Counted from the first letter of the stretch, positions 45,280 through 54,088 are shown. The stretch is 64,000 nucleotides of DNA from Eubacterium sp. (GCA_017430325.1 JAFRNE010000007.1:186001-250000), one strand, 5' to 3'. Translations and numbers: made by a program. The notes: generated from the sequence alone by a model not told the origin.

Positions 45280-45870
45280 TTATTTCTCTGAAAGTTTCAG
45301 TCTGATCCTGGTCAGCGCATTATTGACCGACTTGATGCTTTTATCCAGATCTTGCGAAATATCGGCATAAGACAAGCCCCTGAGATAAAGAGCGAGAACC
45401 TTCTTTTCAAAAGGACTGAGCTTACTTTCGATAGCTCTGTATCTCTCCTCTCTCTTCTCCTCTGCAAGGATTATACTCTCCGGATTATCCATCTCAGAAT
45501 TACCCAGAACATTCGACAGGTCTGTTTCCCCATCATCATCTGAATAGAAGGAAACATAAGAATTAAGCGGCATATGCTTAAGTCTGTTGGAAGCCGTTAT
45601 AGCTGTTCTGATCTGCCTTCTGACACAAGTGGTCGCAAAGGTAGAAAATACAGCACCGTTATCCGGCTTAAAATCTCTGATCGCTTTCACCAGGCCGATC
45701 ATACCCTCTTGAAGAAGGTCATCACTGTCAGCACCTACGATAAAAAGAAATCTTATCTCCTTCCTGACAAGCCTGCTGTATCTCTGTAAGAGGAATTCCT
45801 CAGCAGCATGGTCCTTGTCATGAGAAGCCATAACCAGCTCCTCGTCGGACATTTTATCATATTCAAGCAT
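45280..45870 (-). CDS. sigH: RNA polymerase sigma factor SigH-like (Spo0H)
   Basis: 196 residues of the sigma-70 family: region 2 (LVRKEIRFLFIVGADSDDLLQEGMIGLVKAIRDFKP, STFATTCVRRQIRTAI) and region 4 HTH (LSPFEKKVLALYLRGLSYADISQDLDKSIKSVNNALTRI, read as separate parts). SigH is assigned on the RSDD-like motif and on its position after rlmB, the conserved sigH locus of Firmicutes. It controls the post-exponential and sporulation switch in spore formers; whether this organism sporulates cannot be told here. Its ATG overlaps the rlmB stop (TAATG). Confidence 0.9.
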   Translation of the reverse strand: MLEYDKMSDEELVMASHDKDHAAEEFLLQRYSRLVRKEIRFLFIVGADSDDLLQEGMIGLVKAIRDFKPDNGAVFSTFATTCVRRQIRTAITASNRLKHMPLNSYVSFYSDDDGETDLSNVLGNSEMDNPESIILAEEKREERYRAIESKLSPFEKKVLALYLRGLSYADISQDLDKSIKSVNNALTRIRLKLSEK

Positions 45871-46652
45871 TATTTCTTCCCCATTCTCTGTCTGACCACT
45901 TCAAATGCAAGCACCCCTGCTGCAACCGAAGCGTTCAGCGAATCGATATCTCCCTTCATGGGTATCGATACTACAAAGTCACACTTTTCCTTCACTAGTC
46001 TTGATACACCACTGCCTTCATTACCTATAACGATGCCGAGAGGTCCGGTGAGATTGCTTCTGTACATCACATCACCGTCCATATCAGCGCAGGCGAACCA
46101 AAGTCCCTTCTCTTTAAGCTCGTCTATCGTCTTGGCAATATTTGTCACCTTGACAACTGGTGTATAGTTTATGGCACCGGCTGAAGCCCTGACTGCAACC
46201 GATGTAAGTCCTGCAGCTCTGTGCTTTGGAATGATAACTCCATGAGCACCTGCAAGATTCGCTGTTCTGATGATAGCTCCGAGGTTGTGCGGATCTTCGA
46301 TCTCATCAAGTATAAAGATGAACGGATCCTCTCCCTTTTCCTCAGCCTTTTTAAATATATCATCAAGCTCAGCGTATTTATATTCAGAGCACTGTGCGAT
46401 AACGCCCTGATGCTTTCCTGACTCAGACATCTGATCAAGCCTCTGCTTTGAAACAAAGCTGTACATGATATCTCTCTTCTTAGCCTCACGGACTATGGTA
46501 TTTATGGAACCGTCTCTGAGACCCTCCTGGATAAACAGCTTTTCTATCGTTCTTCCGGAACGGATCGCCTCTGTAACGGCATTCCTTCCTTCAGCCAGGC
46601 TTGTATTCTCTGAGGAATTGTTATTTTCGATTTTTGTCTTTTCGTTATTCAT
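45870..46652 (-). CDS. rlmB: 23S rRNA (guanosine-2'-O-)-methyltransferase RlmB
   Basis: 260-residue SpoU/TrmH-type methyltransferase with the trefoil-knot motifs ILDEIEDPHNLGAIIRTA, GIVIGNEGSGVSRLV and SIPMKGDIDSLNASVAAGV. An N-terminal substrate-binding domain (EGRNAVTEAIRSGR) is preceded by a ~18-residue Asn/Glu-rich extension. It methylates G2251 of 23S rRNA in the family model. It lies between mrnC and sigH as in other Firmicutes. Confidence 0.93.
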   Translation of the reverse strand: MNNEKTKIENNNSSENTSLAEGRNAVTEAIRSGRTIEKLFIQEGLRDGSINTIVREAKKRDIMYSFVSKQRLDQMSESGKHQGVIAQCSEYKYAELDDIFKKAEEKGEDPFIFILDEIEDPHNLGAIIRTANLAGAHGVIIPKHRAAGLTSVAVRASAGAINYTPVVKVTNIAKTIDELKEKGLWFACADMDGDVMYRSNLTGPLGIVIGNEGSGVSRLVKEKCDFVVSIPMKGDIDSLNASVAAGVLAFEVVRQRMGKK

Positions 46653-46696
46653 ATTTACCTGCTAATTATTTTTTTCGGATCTTATCATCCTGACAT

Positions 46697-46714
46697 AAAA
46701 GCCTGCCTTCAGGC
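46697..46714 (-). terminator. possible weak terminator after mrnC
   Basis: GCCTG-AAGG-CAGGC stem (46710-46714 with 46701-46705), then UUUUAU on the minus strand. The short stem makes partial read-through into rlmB likely. Confidence 0.4.
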
Positions 46715-46723
46715 CTTCGGCAT

Positions 46724-47134
46724 CTATTCCACATCATAACCGGCAGCAGCAAGTGCATAGTTGGTAAAATACTCCAGCCTTTCTTTATTGCCGGTAAGAT
46801 AATTGAAACCAAGGACAGCTTCAAAGCCTGTAGCCTTCTTATATTCACCCATAGTCGCATTCTTTGCCTTGGTATGGACCGAAGAGTTCCTGCCATGCTT
46901 GAAGGCTTCCATCTCGTTTTCAGTAAGACTTTCCTCTTCGATAAGCCTATCTATAAGAACTGCCTGATTTACTGCCTTAACTATCCCGGTAACAACCTTG
47001 TGATACTTTTCAGTAGGCATGTTCACCTTGGTTACAAAGTAATCCTTGATCATAAGATCAAATATACTGTCACCGATATAGGCAAGGGCCAGTCCCGAAT
47101 ATTTAGAAAGTACGGTTCTCTCAGCTTCTGCCAT
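46724..47134 (-). CDS. mrnC: Mini-ribonuclease 3
   Basis: 136 residues with the RNase III catalytic fold but no dsRNA-binding domain: ALAYIGDSIFDLMIKDYFV, VNQAVLIDRLIEEESLTENE, FKHGRNSSVHTKAKNATMGEYKKATGFEAVLGFNYL (noted in parts). It matures 23S rRNA in Firmicutes. The ATG at 47134 is chosen because AGAGGA is eight bases upstream, and it begins two bases after the cysS stop. A GTG at 47152 would overlap cysS. Confidence 0.94.
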   Translation of the reverse strand: MAEAERTVLSKYSGLALAYIGDSIFDLMIKDYFVTKVNMPTEKYHKVVTGIVKAVNQAVLIDRLIEEESLTENEMEAFKHGRNSSVHTKAKNATMGEYKKATGFEAVLGFNYLTGNKERLEYFTNYALAAAGYDVE

Positions 47135-47136
47135 TA

Positions 47137-48558
47137 TTAGATCCTCTTCCACTTAACGCCTTCTCTTGTATCCTTAAGCTCGATACCCATAGCAAGAAGC
47201 TTGTCACGGATCTCATCTGCCTTAGCGAAATCCTTATCCTTTCTTGCCTGCTGTCTCTGAGCTATAAGCTCTTCAACCTCGCTGTCAAGGCTGTCTTCCT
47301 TCTTCTCAAGGATGATACCCATAACATCCGCAAGATCATTCAGCTTCCTGTAGAGACCTTCTGCAAGAGCCTTTGATGAAGCATCATTTGTATTTGAATT
47401 GATATATTTTACAAACTCAAATATCACTGAAATACCATCAGCTGTATTTAAGTCGTCATCCATAACCTCGTCAAATCTTGTAATGAACTGATCTGCGCCG
47501 TCAAGGATCTCCTTCTCGCCCTCTGCAAGCTCCGCAGCGGCGCTATCCTTTGTAATAATATCTCTAAGCTTCTCAGCTGCTGTAAGGATTCTCTCAAGTC
47601 CCTTCTTTGCGTCGATAACAAGCTCCTCAGAGAAGTTCAGCGGACTTCTGTACTGAGCAGAAAGCATGAAGAAACGTACAACCTGTGGGTCGTATTTGGC
47701 ACAGATATCACGTACTGTAAAGAAGTTGCCGAGTGACTTACTCATTTTCTCGTTATTTATCTTAAGGAAACCATTATGCATCCAGTATCTTGCAAACTCA
47801 GTACCGTTAGCAGCCTCGCTCTGTGCGATCTCATTCTCATGATGAGGGAAGATAAGGTCTTCACCGCCGGCATGGATATCTATGGTTCCACCGATGTATT
47901 TCTTAGACATAACAGAGCACTCAAGATGCCAGCCCGGACGACCGTCGCCCCATGGAGAGATCCATGATGGCTCGCCTTCCTTCTTAGGCTTCCAGAGAAC
48001 GAAATCAAGTCCATCCTCCTTCTCATCCTCACCGCTTACCTTAAGCTGGTGATTCTCAGCTCTGTGGCCTGACTCCAGATCATCTATATTCTTATGAGAA
48101 AGCTTGCCGTACTCCTTGAAGCTTCTGGTTCTGAAATATACAGTACCGTTCTTCTCGTAAGCATGTTCCTTCTCGATAAGTGTCTCCACCATATTGATCA
48201 TATCAGGGATCTCTTTTGTAGCCTGTGGATGTGTTGTTGCAGGACGTACATTGAGCGCCTTCATATCCTTCTTGCACTCTTCGATGTAACGCTCAGAGAC
48301 AACGCTTGACTCAACGCCATCTTCGTTTGCACGCTTGATGATCTTGTCATCAACATCTGTAAAGTTTGAAACGTAATTAACCTCATAACCTCTGTACTCA
48401 AGATATCTTCTAAGAGTATCAAATACTATCATCGGACGCGCATTTCCGATATGAATGTAATCATAAACTGTAGGTCCGCATACATAGATGCCTACCTTGC
48501 CCGGAACTATCGGCTTAAACTCTTCTTTTCTTCTTGTAAGTGTATTAAATATTCTCAT
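47137..48558 (-). CDS. cysS: cysteinyl-tRNA synthetase
   Basis: Charges tRNA-Cys, 473 residues. Class I signature YDYIHIGNARPMIVFD, zinc ligands from the N-terminal CGPTVYD cysteine and HHENEIAQSE, GWHLECSVMS, and the KMSKSLGNF loop. The C-terminal helical domain ends GVKWKRI, complete. It heads the cysS-mrnC-rlmB-sigH run. In the 95-base upstream gap TATAAT is present, but no good -35 was found. Confidence 0.96.
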   Translation of the reverse strand: MRIFNTLTRRKEEFKPIVPGKVGIYVCGPTVYDYIHIGNARPMIVFDTLRRYLEYRGYEVNYVSNFTDVDDKIIKRANEDGVESSVVSERYIEECKKDMKALNVRPATTHPQATKEIPDMINMVETLIEKEHAYEKNGTVYFRTRSFKEYGKLSHKNIDDLESGHRAENHQLKVSGEDEKEDGLDFVLWKPKKEGEPSWISPWGDGRPGWHLECSVMSKKYIGGTIDIHAGGEDLIFPHHENEIAQSEAANGTEFARYWMHNGFLKINNEKMSKSLGNFFTVRDICAKYDPQVVRFFMLSAQYRSPLNFSEELVIDAKKGLERILTAAEKLRDIITKDSAAAELAEGEKEILDGADQFITRFDEVMDDDLNTADGISVIFEFVKYINSNTNDASSKALAEGLYRKLNDLADVMGIILEKKEDSLDSEVEELIAQRQQARKDKDFAKADEIRDKLLAMGIELKDTREGVKWKRI

Positions 48559-48653
48559 ATTATTATCCTCTTAAAAATATTTTGCCGCTTTATTATACAA
48601 CTAATGAAACAATTAATCTATCACAAGTTATATATTATTATTCTATAGTACTA

Positions 48654-50063
48654 TCATTTTGATAATCTACTGTATTTCAGTTTCAATATTCGCCTTACAC
48701 TCTCATCGATACGTGACTCACTGAGTTCTCCGCTGTTAATTGCTTCCTCGATCCCTTCAATCGCCGCTTCAAAATCGTAAGGCATAAGAAGCAGGTCCGC
48801 TCCTGCATTAATACATCGCAGAGCCGCCTCACCGCTGCTGTAATTATCGGAAATAGCGCCCATATTAAGAGCATCCGTGATCACTACTCCGTCAAAGCCA
48901 AGTTCATTTCTAAGTACTTCAGTAATAAGCTTATGGGAAAATACAGCCGGCTGATCATCAACTTCAGGCATGGTTATATGTGCAACCATGACCATATCTG
49001 CTCCGGCCTTGATACCACTCTTAAACACAAGGAATTCCTGTTCCTTCAGTTCATCAAGAGTCTTGTAGGAATATGCCGTTCCCGAGTGGCTGTCCTCTGA
49101 GGTGTCGCCATGTCCCGGAAAATGCTTCAAAGTACAGATAACACCGCCATCATTAAAGCCCTTAACAGCCGCTGCCACAAGGGTTGCGGCCTCTTCAAAG
49201 TCATCACTATAGGCTCTGTGGCCTATAACTGTATTTTCGCTGTTGGACCAGGTATCTGCTACAGGCGCAAAATCAAGATTGAAACCGATATTTCTTATAT
49301 CAGTAGCAATCGTAAGCGCATTGTTATAAGCAGTTTCTGTACCTTCCTCACGATAATTATACATATTGTCGAAGGTAGTTGTCCCAAGCTTGTCAGCGCA
49401 GCGTGCAACTATACCGCCTTCTTCGTCAACAGATACAAAGAAAGGTACTCCGGTCCTTTCCTCCGCATACTGCTTTGTCAATCTGATCATCTCTTCAGTC
49501 TGTTCATAGCTTTCAAGATTATCTGAGAAATATATCACACCTGCTACAGGATATCTCTGGAGAGCCTCCTTTGTTGCATCGCCGGCCGAGGTACAAAGTG
49601 AATAACCGGTAAGCGCCTCCGGTGTAATGATAAAAAGCTGACAGACCTTCTCACGAAGAGTCATCTGTGCAAGCTTTTCCTCAACCATCCTATCTATGTC
49701 AGTTGCATCTGCTTTCTCGGTTGTTTCAGGCAGACTTGTATCTTCTGTTGAAGCACTGTTATCTTCAGTCGATTTTCCATTCTCCGAAGATGCTTCGGTT
49801 TTATTTTCAATGCCGGCTGTATTGCTTGTGTCGCCTGTATTATCACCGGTACCGTCATCCGAGATATCATTATCACCTTCTATATGATCAGACGTCGAAT
49901 TCTGACCACTGCTCATATTCGCGTATTCTTCCGCCTTCTCCTGCTTATCCTTCAGCCGGCTTTTATACATGATAAAAACCGTCAGGAATGAAACAAGCAG
50001 AACTGCCGCAGTCACCGCAAGTATAACTGTATATTTTTTCATCTTATTATAAAAATTTTCCAA
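48654..50063 (-). CDS. membrane-anchored GH3 beta-N-acetylhexosaminidase (NagZ-like; TTG start)
   Basis: 469 residues: one N-terminal transmembrane helix (about 12-32), a ~90-residue Ser/Thr/Asp/Glu linker, then a GH3 domain. That domain shows MTLREKVCQLFI, VDEEGGIVARC, LDFAPVADTW, the NagZ signature KHFPGHGDTSEDSH and nucleophile aspartate in VVITDALNMG. It should release terminal GlcNAc from peptidoglycan fragments outside the membrane, fitting its proximity to other wall enzymes. The TTG start is supported by GGAGG eight bases upstream; the next ATG (50042) has no site. The leader holds a 17-base palindrome. Confidence 0.92.
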   Translation of the reverse strand: MENFYNKMKKYTVILAVTAAVLLVSFLTVFIMYKSRLKDKQEKAEEYANMSSGQNSTSDHIEGDNDISDDGTGDNTGDTSNTAGIENKTEASSENGKSTEDNSASTEDTSLPETTEKADATDIDRMVEEKLAQMTLREKVCQLFIITPEALTGYSLCTSAGDATKEALQRYPVAGVIYFSDNLESYEQTEEMIRLTKQYAEERTGVPFFVSVDEEGGIVARCADKLGTTTFDNMYNYREEGTETAYNNALTIATDIRNIGFNLDFAPVADTWSNSENTVIGHRAYSDDFEEAATLVAAAVKGFNDGGVICTLKHFPGHGDTSEDSHSGTAYSYKTLDELKEQEFLVFKSGIKAGADMVMVAHITMPEVDDQPAVFSHKLITEVLRNELGFDGVVITDALNMGAISDNYSSGEAALRCINAGADLLLMPYDFEAAIEGIEEAINSGELSESRIDESVRRILKLKYSRLSK

Positions 50064-50097
50064 TTATTCTGCCTCCCGGACACGTTTGATCATTTGA

Positions 50098-50114
50098 AGG
50101 ATCATTATGATCCT
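50098..50114. promoter_or_regulatory. 17-base palindrome in the GH3 gene leader
   Basis: Perfect palindrome AGGATCATTATGATCCT lies between the promoter (50143-50172) and the TTG start, about 22 bases past the likely transcription start. It is a candidate operator. Confidence 0.6.
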
Positions 50115-50142
50115 AACTCATCCAATGTCATATCAAGTGGTT

Positions 50143-50172
50143 ATTTTACACTTCAAATAACAACAATGTCAA
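50143..50172 (-). promoter_or_regulatory. sigma-A promoter of the GH3 gene
   Basis: TTGACA (50167-50172), 18-base spacer, TAAAAT (50143-50148) on the minus strand. Confidence 0.72.
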
Positions 50173-50260
50173 TTGCATCATAATTGAGTATTCATTAATG
50201 ATTATTAATATATTCGGAACACATCTTAATCAACTCTACAATACACTTGTCGTCAAACGT

Positions 50261-50294
50261 GAAGAAACCCCTAATAGCTGCAACTATTAGGGGT
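50261..50294 (-). terminator. intrinsic terminator after the LUD gene
   Basis: Eleven-base perfect stem ACCCCTAATAG/CTATTAGGGGT (50267-50277 with 50284-50294), six-base loop, then UUUCUUC on the minus strand. Confidence 0.85.
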
Positions 50295-50300
50295 ATTATC

Positions 50301-50939
50301 TTAGAATCCCAGATTCTCTCCTACGAGGATCACATATATTCTATCCTTATGTCTTGAGAATCGTGTTATAAGGAACTGGCAGCAGATCGTATCAGGTGAT
50401 TTGCAGTCCATACACTTACCTGTAACCGAGCACGGTGTAGCAAGTCCGAATCTCTGAGCATTGATCGGGGCCGCAACATTTCTCGCACGTTTCATAGCAG
50501 CATCCACATCGCTGCAAACCTTATTCATTCCAACTATAAAGAGCACCTTCTTCGGTCCCTGAGCGATAGCCGAAACACGATTAGAGTTACCATCGATGTT
50601 TACAAGCACGCCGTCGTCTGTCATCGCATTTGTGCTTGCCAGATAAAAGTCCGCATCATATGCAGCAAGCATAGCCGCCCTCTTATCCTCAGCCTTATCG
50701 CGGTCGATAAAATTGTAATTACCTTCTGTCAGCGCCTTTACAAGTCCTATCTCATGAACGCTCATTCCACCGCCCATAGTGATCGTCGAACCTTCAGGTA
50801 TGATACTTAGTGCTTTCTCAAGAGCTTCCTCGGCCGTTTCCGCATAATAACCGGTCATATTTCTTGATTCGAGCCCCTTGATCACCTTCTCAGCCAGAAG
50901 CTTATTTCTTTTGATAATATTTTCGTTTATATACTCCAC
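50301..50939 (-). CDS. LUD domain protein (lactate utilization-like)
   Basis: 212 residues of the LUD/DUF162 family: RNKLLAEKVIKGLESRNM, TITMGGGMSVHEIGL, DADFYLASTNAMTDDGVLVNIDGNSNRV and a C-terminal cysteine cluster (TPCSVTGKCMDCKSPDTICC). The stand-alone LUD type of Clostridia has no proven reaction; LutC-like lactate oxidation is the nearest characterised role. The GTG start at 50939 has AAGGAG only one base before it, so the true start is uncertain. Confidence 0.85.
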   Translation of the reverse strand: MEYINENIIKRNKLLAEKVIKGLESRNMTGYYAETAEEALEKALSIIPEGSTITMGGGMSVHEIGLVKALTEGNYNFIDRDKAEDKRAAMLAAYDADFYLASTNAMTDDGVLVNIDGNSNRVSAIAQGPKKVLFIVGMNKVCSDVDAAMKRARNVAAPINAQRFGLATPCSVTGKCMDCKSPDTICCQFLITRFSRHKDRIYVILVGENLGF

Positions 50940-51014
50940 ACTCCTTATGACGTAAACTACCTTGTCATGAGTAACAAATACATTATATATAATACCTTAA
51001 TAACAACCTCTTGT

Positions 51015-51326
51015 CTAATCGTTTAAAGCCATAACATATATCTGGCACGGATTTGCCTCGTCCCAAAGCAGCGGAAATACCTCAAATTCCTTAAAGCCAC
51101 ATCCAAGATAAAACAGATTCGTAAGATCATAATCCGGATACATGCCCATCTGAACAGTCTTTCCCTGCATAAACGAGTATCCCAGCCTCTCCGCACTTTC
51201 AGCTATATACTGCTCCCTGATTTCCTCAACCTCAAACCATTCGGTAAGAGCTTCTAATATATTTCTTGTTATTTCCTGCTTTTTCTTAGCATCTTCAATC
51301 TGTCTGATATTTAATTCCCCGGTCAT
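51015..51326 (-). pseudogene. GNAT acetyltransferase remnant lacking the acetyl-CoA core
   Basis: 103 residues in an open frame with good start signals (GGAG before ATG). Residues 1-46 (IRQIEDAKKKQEITRNIL, LTEWFEVEEIREQYIAES) match the N-terminus, and 47-103 (GYSFMQGKTVQMG, DLTNLFYLGCGFKEFEVFPLLWDE, NPCQIYVM) the C-terminus, of a ~160-residue clostridial GNAT family. The middle ~60 residues, which include the acetyl-CoA-binding loop (Q/RxxGxG/A), are missing in frame at about 51188. It is therefore probably inactive as an acetyltransferase, either a decaying gene or a re-used fragment. Confidence 0.75.
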
Positions 51327-51340
51327 CTTTAATCTCCTAA

Positions 51341-52564
51341 TTATTTCATTGCATCTGTCAGCGTTATGACCAACATTCCTTCACTGAAAAATAATACTAT
51401 AAATATCAATATCGACATAAATATCGAGCATATTATTTTCCCTTTCCGAGTCTTCATATCTCTCACAAAAGGAAAGCTGTCTCTCATCCCTCTGTAATTG
51501 AAAAGGAAAAATATCACAATACATATTACCCCAAAAGTGAGAATACTTGTTAGAACATTCAAAAACAATACCCCTAACTTACTCACCTCATAATAGTCTT
51601 CTTTATCAAGAAAACCTACGGTAATGGAAAATACAGCCGCAAGTATATATCCAACCGTCCCAAGCATCATTTTTTCCGGTCTTTGTGTTCTGAATCCCGG
51701 CGGTACATAGCTGTATTTTTTATTGATGTCATTTACATCCTGAGCATTTTTATTAACTGCCGATATTTTATTAACTACAGCAGATTTATCTTTTTTAACG
51801 CCTTTTTTACGTTCATTCTCTTTGATCCCAAGAAATCTCCGTATTTCTCCTACGCTTTGAAACCGGTCTTTCTTGTCGATCATCATGCACTTTGCGGAAA
51901 AATCCTCTATCAGCTTTAACCTCTCATTGTCCGGCAGATACGAACGGTCGATATCAACATTGTCCAGAATGTATTTTACAGTTGCTCCCAATCCATAAAA
52001 ATCTGTTCTTATATCACTTTCCGAGAATCCATACTGCTCAGGTGCCGCAAAGCCTCTCGTTCCCATGGCTACTGTATCTCTGACCTTCTCGCCATCAAGT
52101 TCTCTGGAAATACTGAAATCAACAAGATATATCTTTTTATCCTTATCGATCATTATATTGTCCGGTTTGATATCTCTATGGATGATCGGTGGATCAAGTT
52201 CCGAAAGCATTTCAATAACATTCAGGATCTCAGACACAATATGATCAATGCTATCTACATGCTTCAGGTAATTCCGATCCTCCTCGATCATCTCACCCAA
52301 ATTCTGGCCGTCAATAAACTGCTCGACCACAATAGCATGTTCGTCGCCCTGAATGATCTCTATTATTCCCGGAATACCGGTCAACTGACTTTCCTTCAGT
52401 CTCGAGTAAATATCTACAGATATATTTCTTATAATTTTAGCCGCAAAAATACTATTATCAGACTTATCACGAGAAATTCTCATCATTCTCTTTTCCTCAT
52501 TAATAAAACTGATAAAGCTATATCCATTCATATTTAATTCTTCAAGAACCGAATTATCGATCAT
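51341..52564 (-). CDS. membrane serine/threonine protein kinase (DFS variant)
   Basis: 407 residues. Kinase domain (about 13-255): VAIK-like lysine in FAAKIIRN (K43), catalytic loop HRDIKPDN (D131), metal motif DFS (149-151) in place of DFG, and activation segment GTRGFAAPEQYG. The usual glycine-rich loop GxGxxG is not recognisable. After a Lys-rich linker come three transmembrane helices (about 300-318, 333-355, 378-400). PASTA repeats of PrkC-type kinases are absent. It lies six bases after an XRE-type gene, a likely regulatory pair. Confidence 0.87.
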   Translation of the reverse strand: MIDNSVLEELNMNGYSFISFINEEKRMMRISRDKSDNSIFAAKIIRNISVDIYSRLKESQLTGIPGIIEIIQGDEHAIVVEQFIDGQNLGEMIEEDRNYLKHVDSIDHIVSEILNVIEMLSELDPPIIHRDIKPDNIMIDKDKKIYLVDFSISRELDGEKVRDTVAMGTRGFAAPEQYGFSESDIRTDFYGLGATVKYILDNVDIDRSYLPDNERLKLIEDFSAKCMMIDKKDRFQSVGEIRRFLGIKENERKKGVKKDKSAVVNKISAVNKNAQDVNDINKKYSYVPPGFRTQRPEKMMLGTVGYILAAVFSITVGFLDKEDYYEVSKLGVLFLNVLTSILTFGVICIVIFFLFNYRGMRDSFPFVRDMKTRKGKIICSIFMSILIFIVLFFSEGMLVITLTDAMK

Positions 52565-52570
52565 AATTAT

Positions 52571-52990
52571 TTACAATGCTTCAAGCTTTTTCCTGTAAAG
52601 GAGCGCATTCGTATCCTCAAGAGACATCTTGTTTGTTATCGAATAAATGATTATAGCATCTCTCGGATCTTTAGCATAAAGTATGCCTGTTTTTAGCAGT
52701 GTCAGGCATCTGTTCGTCTCATCAAGATCAAAGCCTCCGGCTATACACAGAACTATTGCATTATCCCTGCCAGGCTGTCTCAGTCCGTTCAGAAGCTGAT
52801 ATGCATATGTACGGCTTATTCCCGATGCTTTAATGACTTTATTTTTGCTGAGCCCTCTTGACTCTATCAGAGCATTATAATAATCGACAAAGCTTATCGA
52901 CCTGAACGCTTTATCGCTCATAATCCTATCAAGAGCCCTCTCGGAATCAGCTTCCTTAAGCTCATTATAAAAATCCGATGTATTTTTCAT
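52571..52990 (-). CDS. XRE-like helix-turn-helix protein
   Basis: 139 residues: N-terminal helical region, a helix-turn-helix at about 45-85 (LIESRGLSKNKVIKASGISRTYAYQLLNG) and a C-terminal helical part with CIAGGFDLDETNRCLTL. It probably binds DNA or acts as an adaptor for the adjacent kinase. The ATG at 52990 follows AGGGGA at good spacing. A TATTAT-like -10 lies upstream but no clear -35; a long hairpin is at 53064-53111. Confidence 0.82.
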   Translation of the reverse strand: MKNTSDFYNELKEADSERALDRIMSDKAFRSISFVDYYNALIESRGLSKNKVIKASGISRTYAYQLLNGLRQPGRDNAIVLCIAGGFDLDETNRCLTLLKTGILYAKDPRDAIIIYSITNKMSLEDTNALLYRKKLEAL

Positions 52991-53063
52991 GAAATCCCCT
53001 TTTTCAATCACGGAACCTACTCCTTTATAATATCACAAATTCTTTTAACATTCTACATTGATA

Positions 53064-53128
53064 CAGCCTCTGAACAGTCAGCAATTGCTGTTGACTGAAT
53101 GTCAGAGGCTGCAGCTCTTATTTTTTTT
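53064..53128 (+). repeat. long two-step inverted repeat upstream of the XRE/kinase genes
   Basis: Outer ten-base perfect arms (53064-53073 with 53102-53111) enclose inner six-base arms (53075-53080 with 53092-53097). On the plus strand a T8 run follows nine bases after the stem, but no U-tract follows on the minus strand. It could end a plus-strand RNA; a TATAAT box lies on that strand at 53024-53029. It may otherwise be a leader structure. Confidence 0.5.
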
Positions 53129-53173
53129 CTGTATTATTTGTCCTGATAAATGTTTTTACCACAGGCCAAATCA

Positions 53174-54088
53174 TTAATTTATAGATCTTTTCTCTGATAA
53201 CACTTCTTTATCTGTGAAATATTCTTTTATCTCGATTTCGACATCTGACGATGTATCATTCAGTAAATATCCTTCTTCAACAATTATTGTCACTCCGGGT
53301 TTTATATATAGAATAGACGGCTCACTATCAACCTCATCACTGAACGTAAAACTTTTACATTCTACGCCATTTTGAAACACTTTATCATTAAATTCTGTAG
53401 CAAATGCGCAGGCTTTATCTTCTCCATTTGTATATTCATATTTTACAATTAAAATATCATCACCTGAATAATCTTCACCCAGATACATATCAGCTATTTT
53501 CACCGATGTCTTCACATTATCAGCATCTTCAGCTTTATATGTTCCCTCTCCGTCTTCCAGTTCAATAACAGCGTTAAGGTAGTAATGATTTTTTATGATA
53601 TCTTTTATCTCAACGGCTGCATTCGTTTTATCCTGAAGTTTATATCCGATCTTTATTGTATTTGTTACTCCTGGCTTGATATCTACCAGCCCATCACCGG
53701 CACTTACATCATCCATCATCACTCCTAAAGAAGAGCATTCTATCCCGTTCTGATAAACCTTATCATTAAAAGCAAATGTAAATGATGTTTCCTTTTTACT
53801 ATTATTTGTCCACGAGTATTCGATAACAAGAACATCAGATCCATCATAATTTTCTTCTATATTTGATGATAATATCTCAATCGCATAGTCATCATTTTTA
53901 TCTTCTGTCTTTTCAGTAGTTGCTTTAGTTGTTTCAGTTGTGTTTTTTGCATTATTCTCTGTTGTAATAACAACAGTTGAAGGTTCTTCTTCCTCTTTTT
54001 TCTTTTTTTCATAATTCATAGCTGCAGCTACGATTATTATGATTACAATCAGTATGATTATTCCCTTTTTACCACTTTTCTTTTTCAT
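53174..54088 (-). CDS. membrane-anchored protein with two DUF5067 domains
   Basis: 304 residues: a basic N-terminus (KKKSGKKG), one transmembrane helix (about 9-23), a Glu/Thr-rich linker, then two tandem DUF5067 domains (about 68-185 and 190-300). Each has VLVIEYSWTNNSKK / ILIVKYEYTNGEDK, VYQNGIECSS / VFQNGVECKS and the IKPGVT motif. DUF5067 is an Ig-like extracytoplasmic domain of unknown role. The ATG at 54088 is chosen for the GGAGG nine bases upstream. A 17-base palindrome lies about 80 bases upstream of the start. Confidence 0.85.
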   Translation of the reverse strand: MKKKSGKKGIIILIVIIIIVAAAMNYEKKKKEEEEPSTVVITTENNAKNTTETTKATTEKTEDKNDDYAIEILSSNIEENYDGSDVLVIEYSWTNNSKKETSFTFAFNDKVYQNGIECSSLGVMMDDVSAGDGLVDIKPGVTNTIKIGYKLQDKTNAAVEIKDIIKNHYYLNAVIELEDGEGTYKAEDADNVKTSVKIADMYLGEDYSGDDILIVKYEYTNGEDKACAFATEFNDKVFQNGVECKSFTFSDEVDSEPSILYIKPGVTIIVEEGYLLNDTSSDVEIEIKEYFTDKEVLSEKRSIN

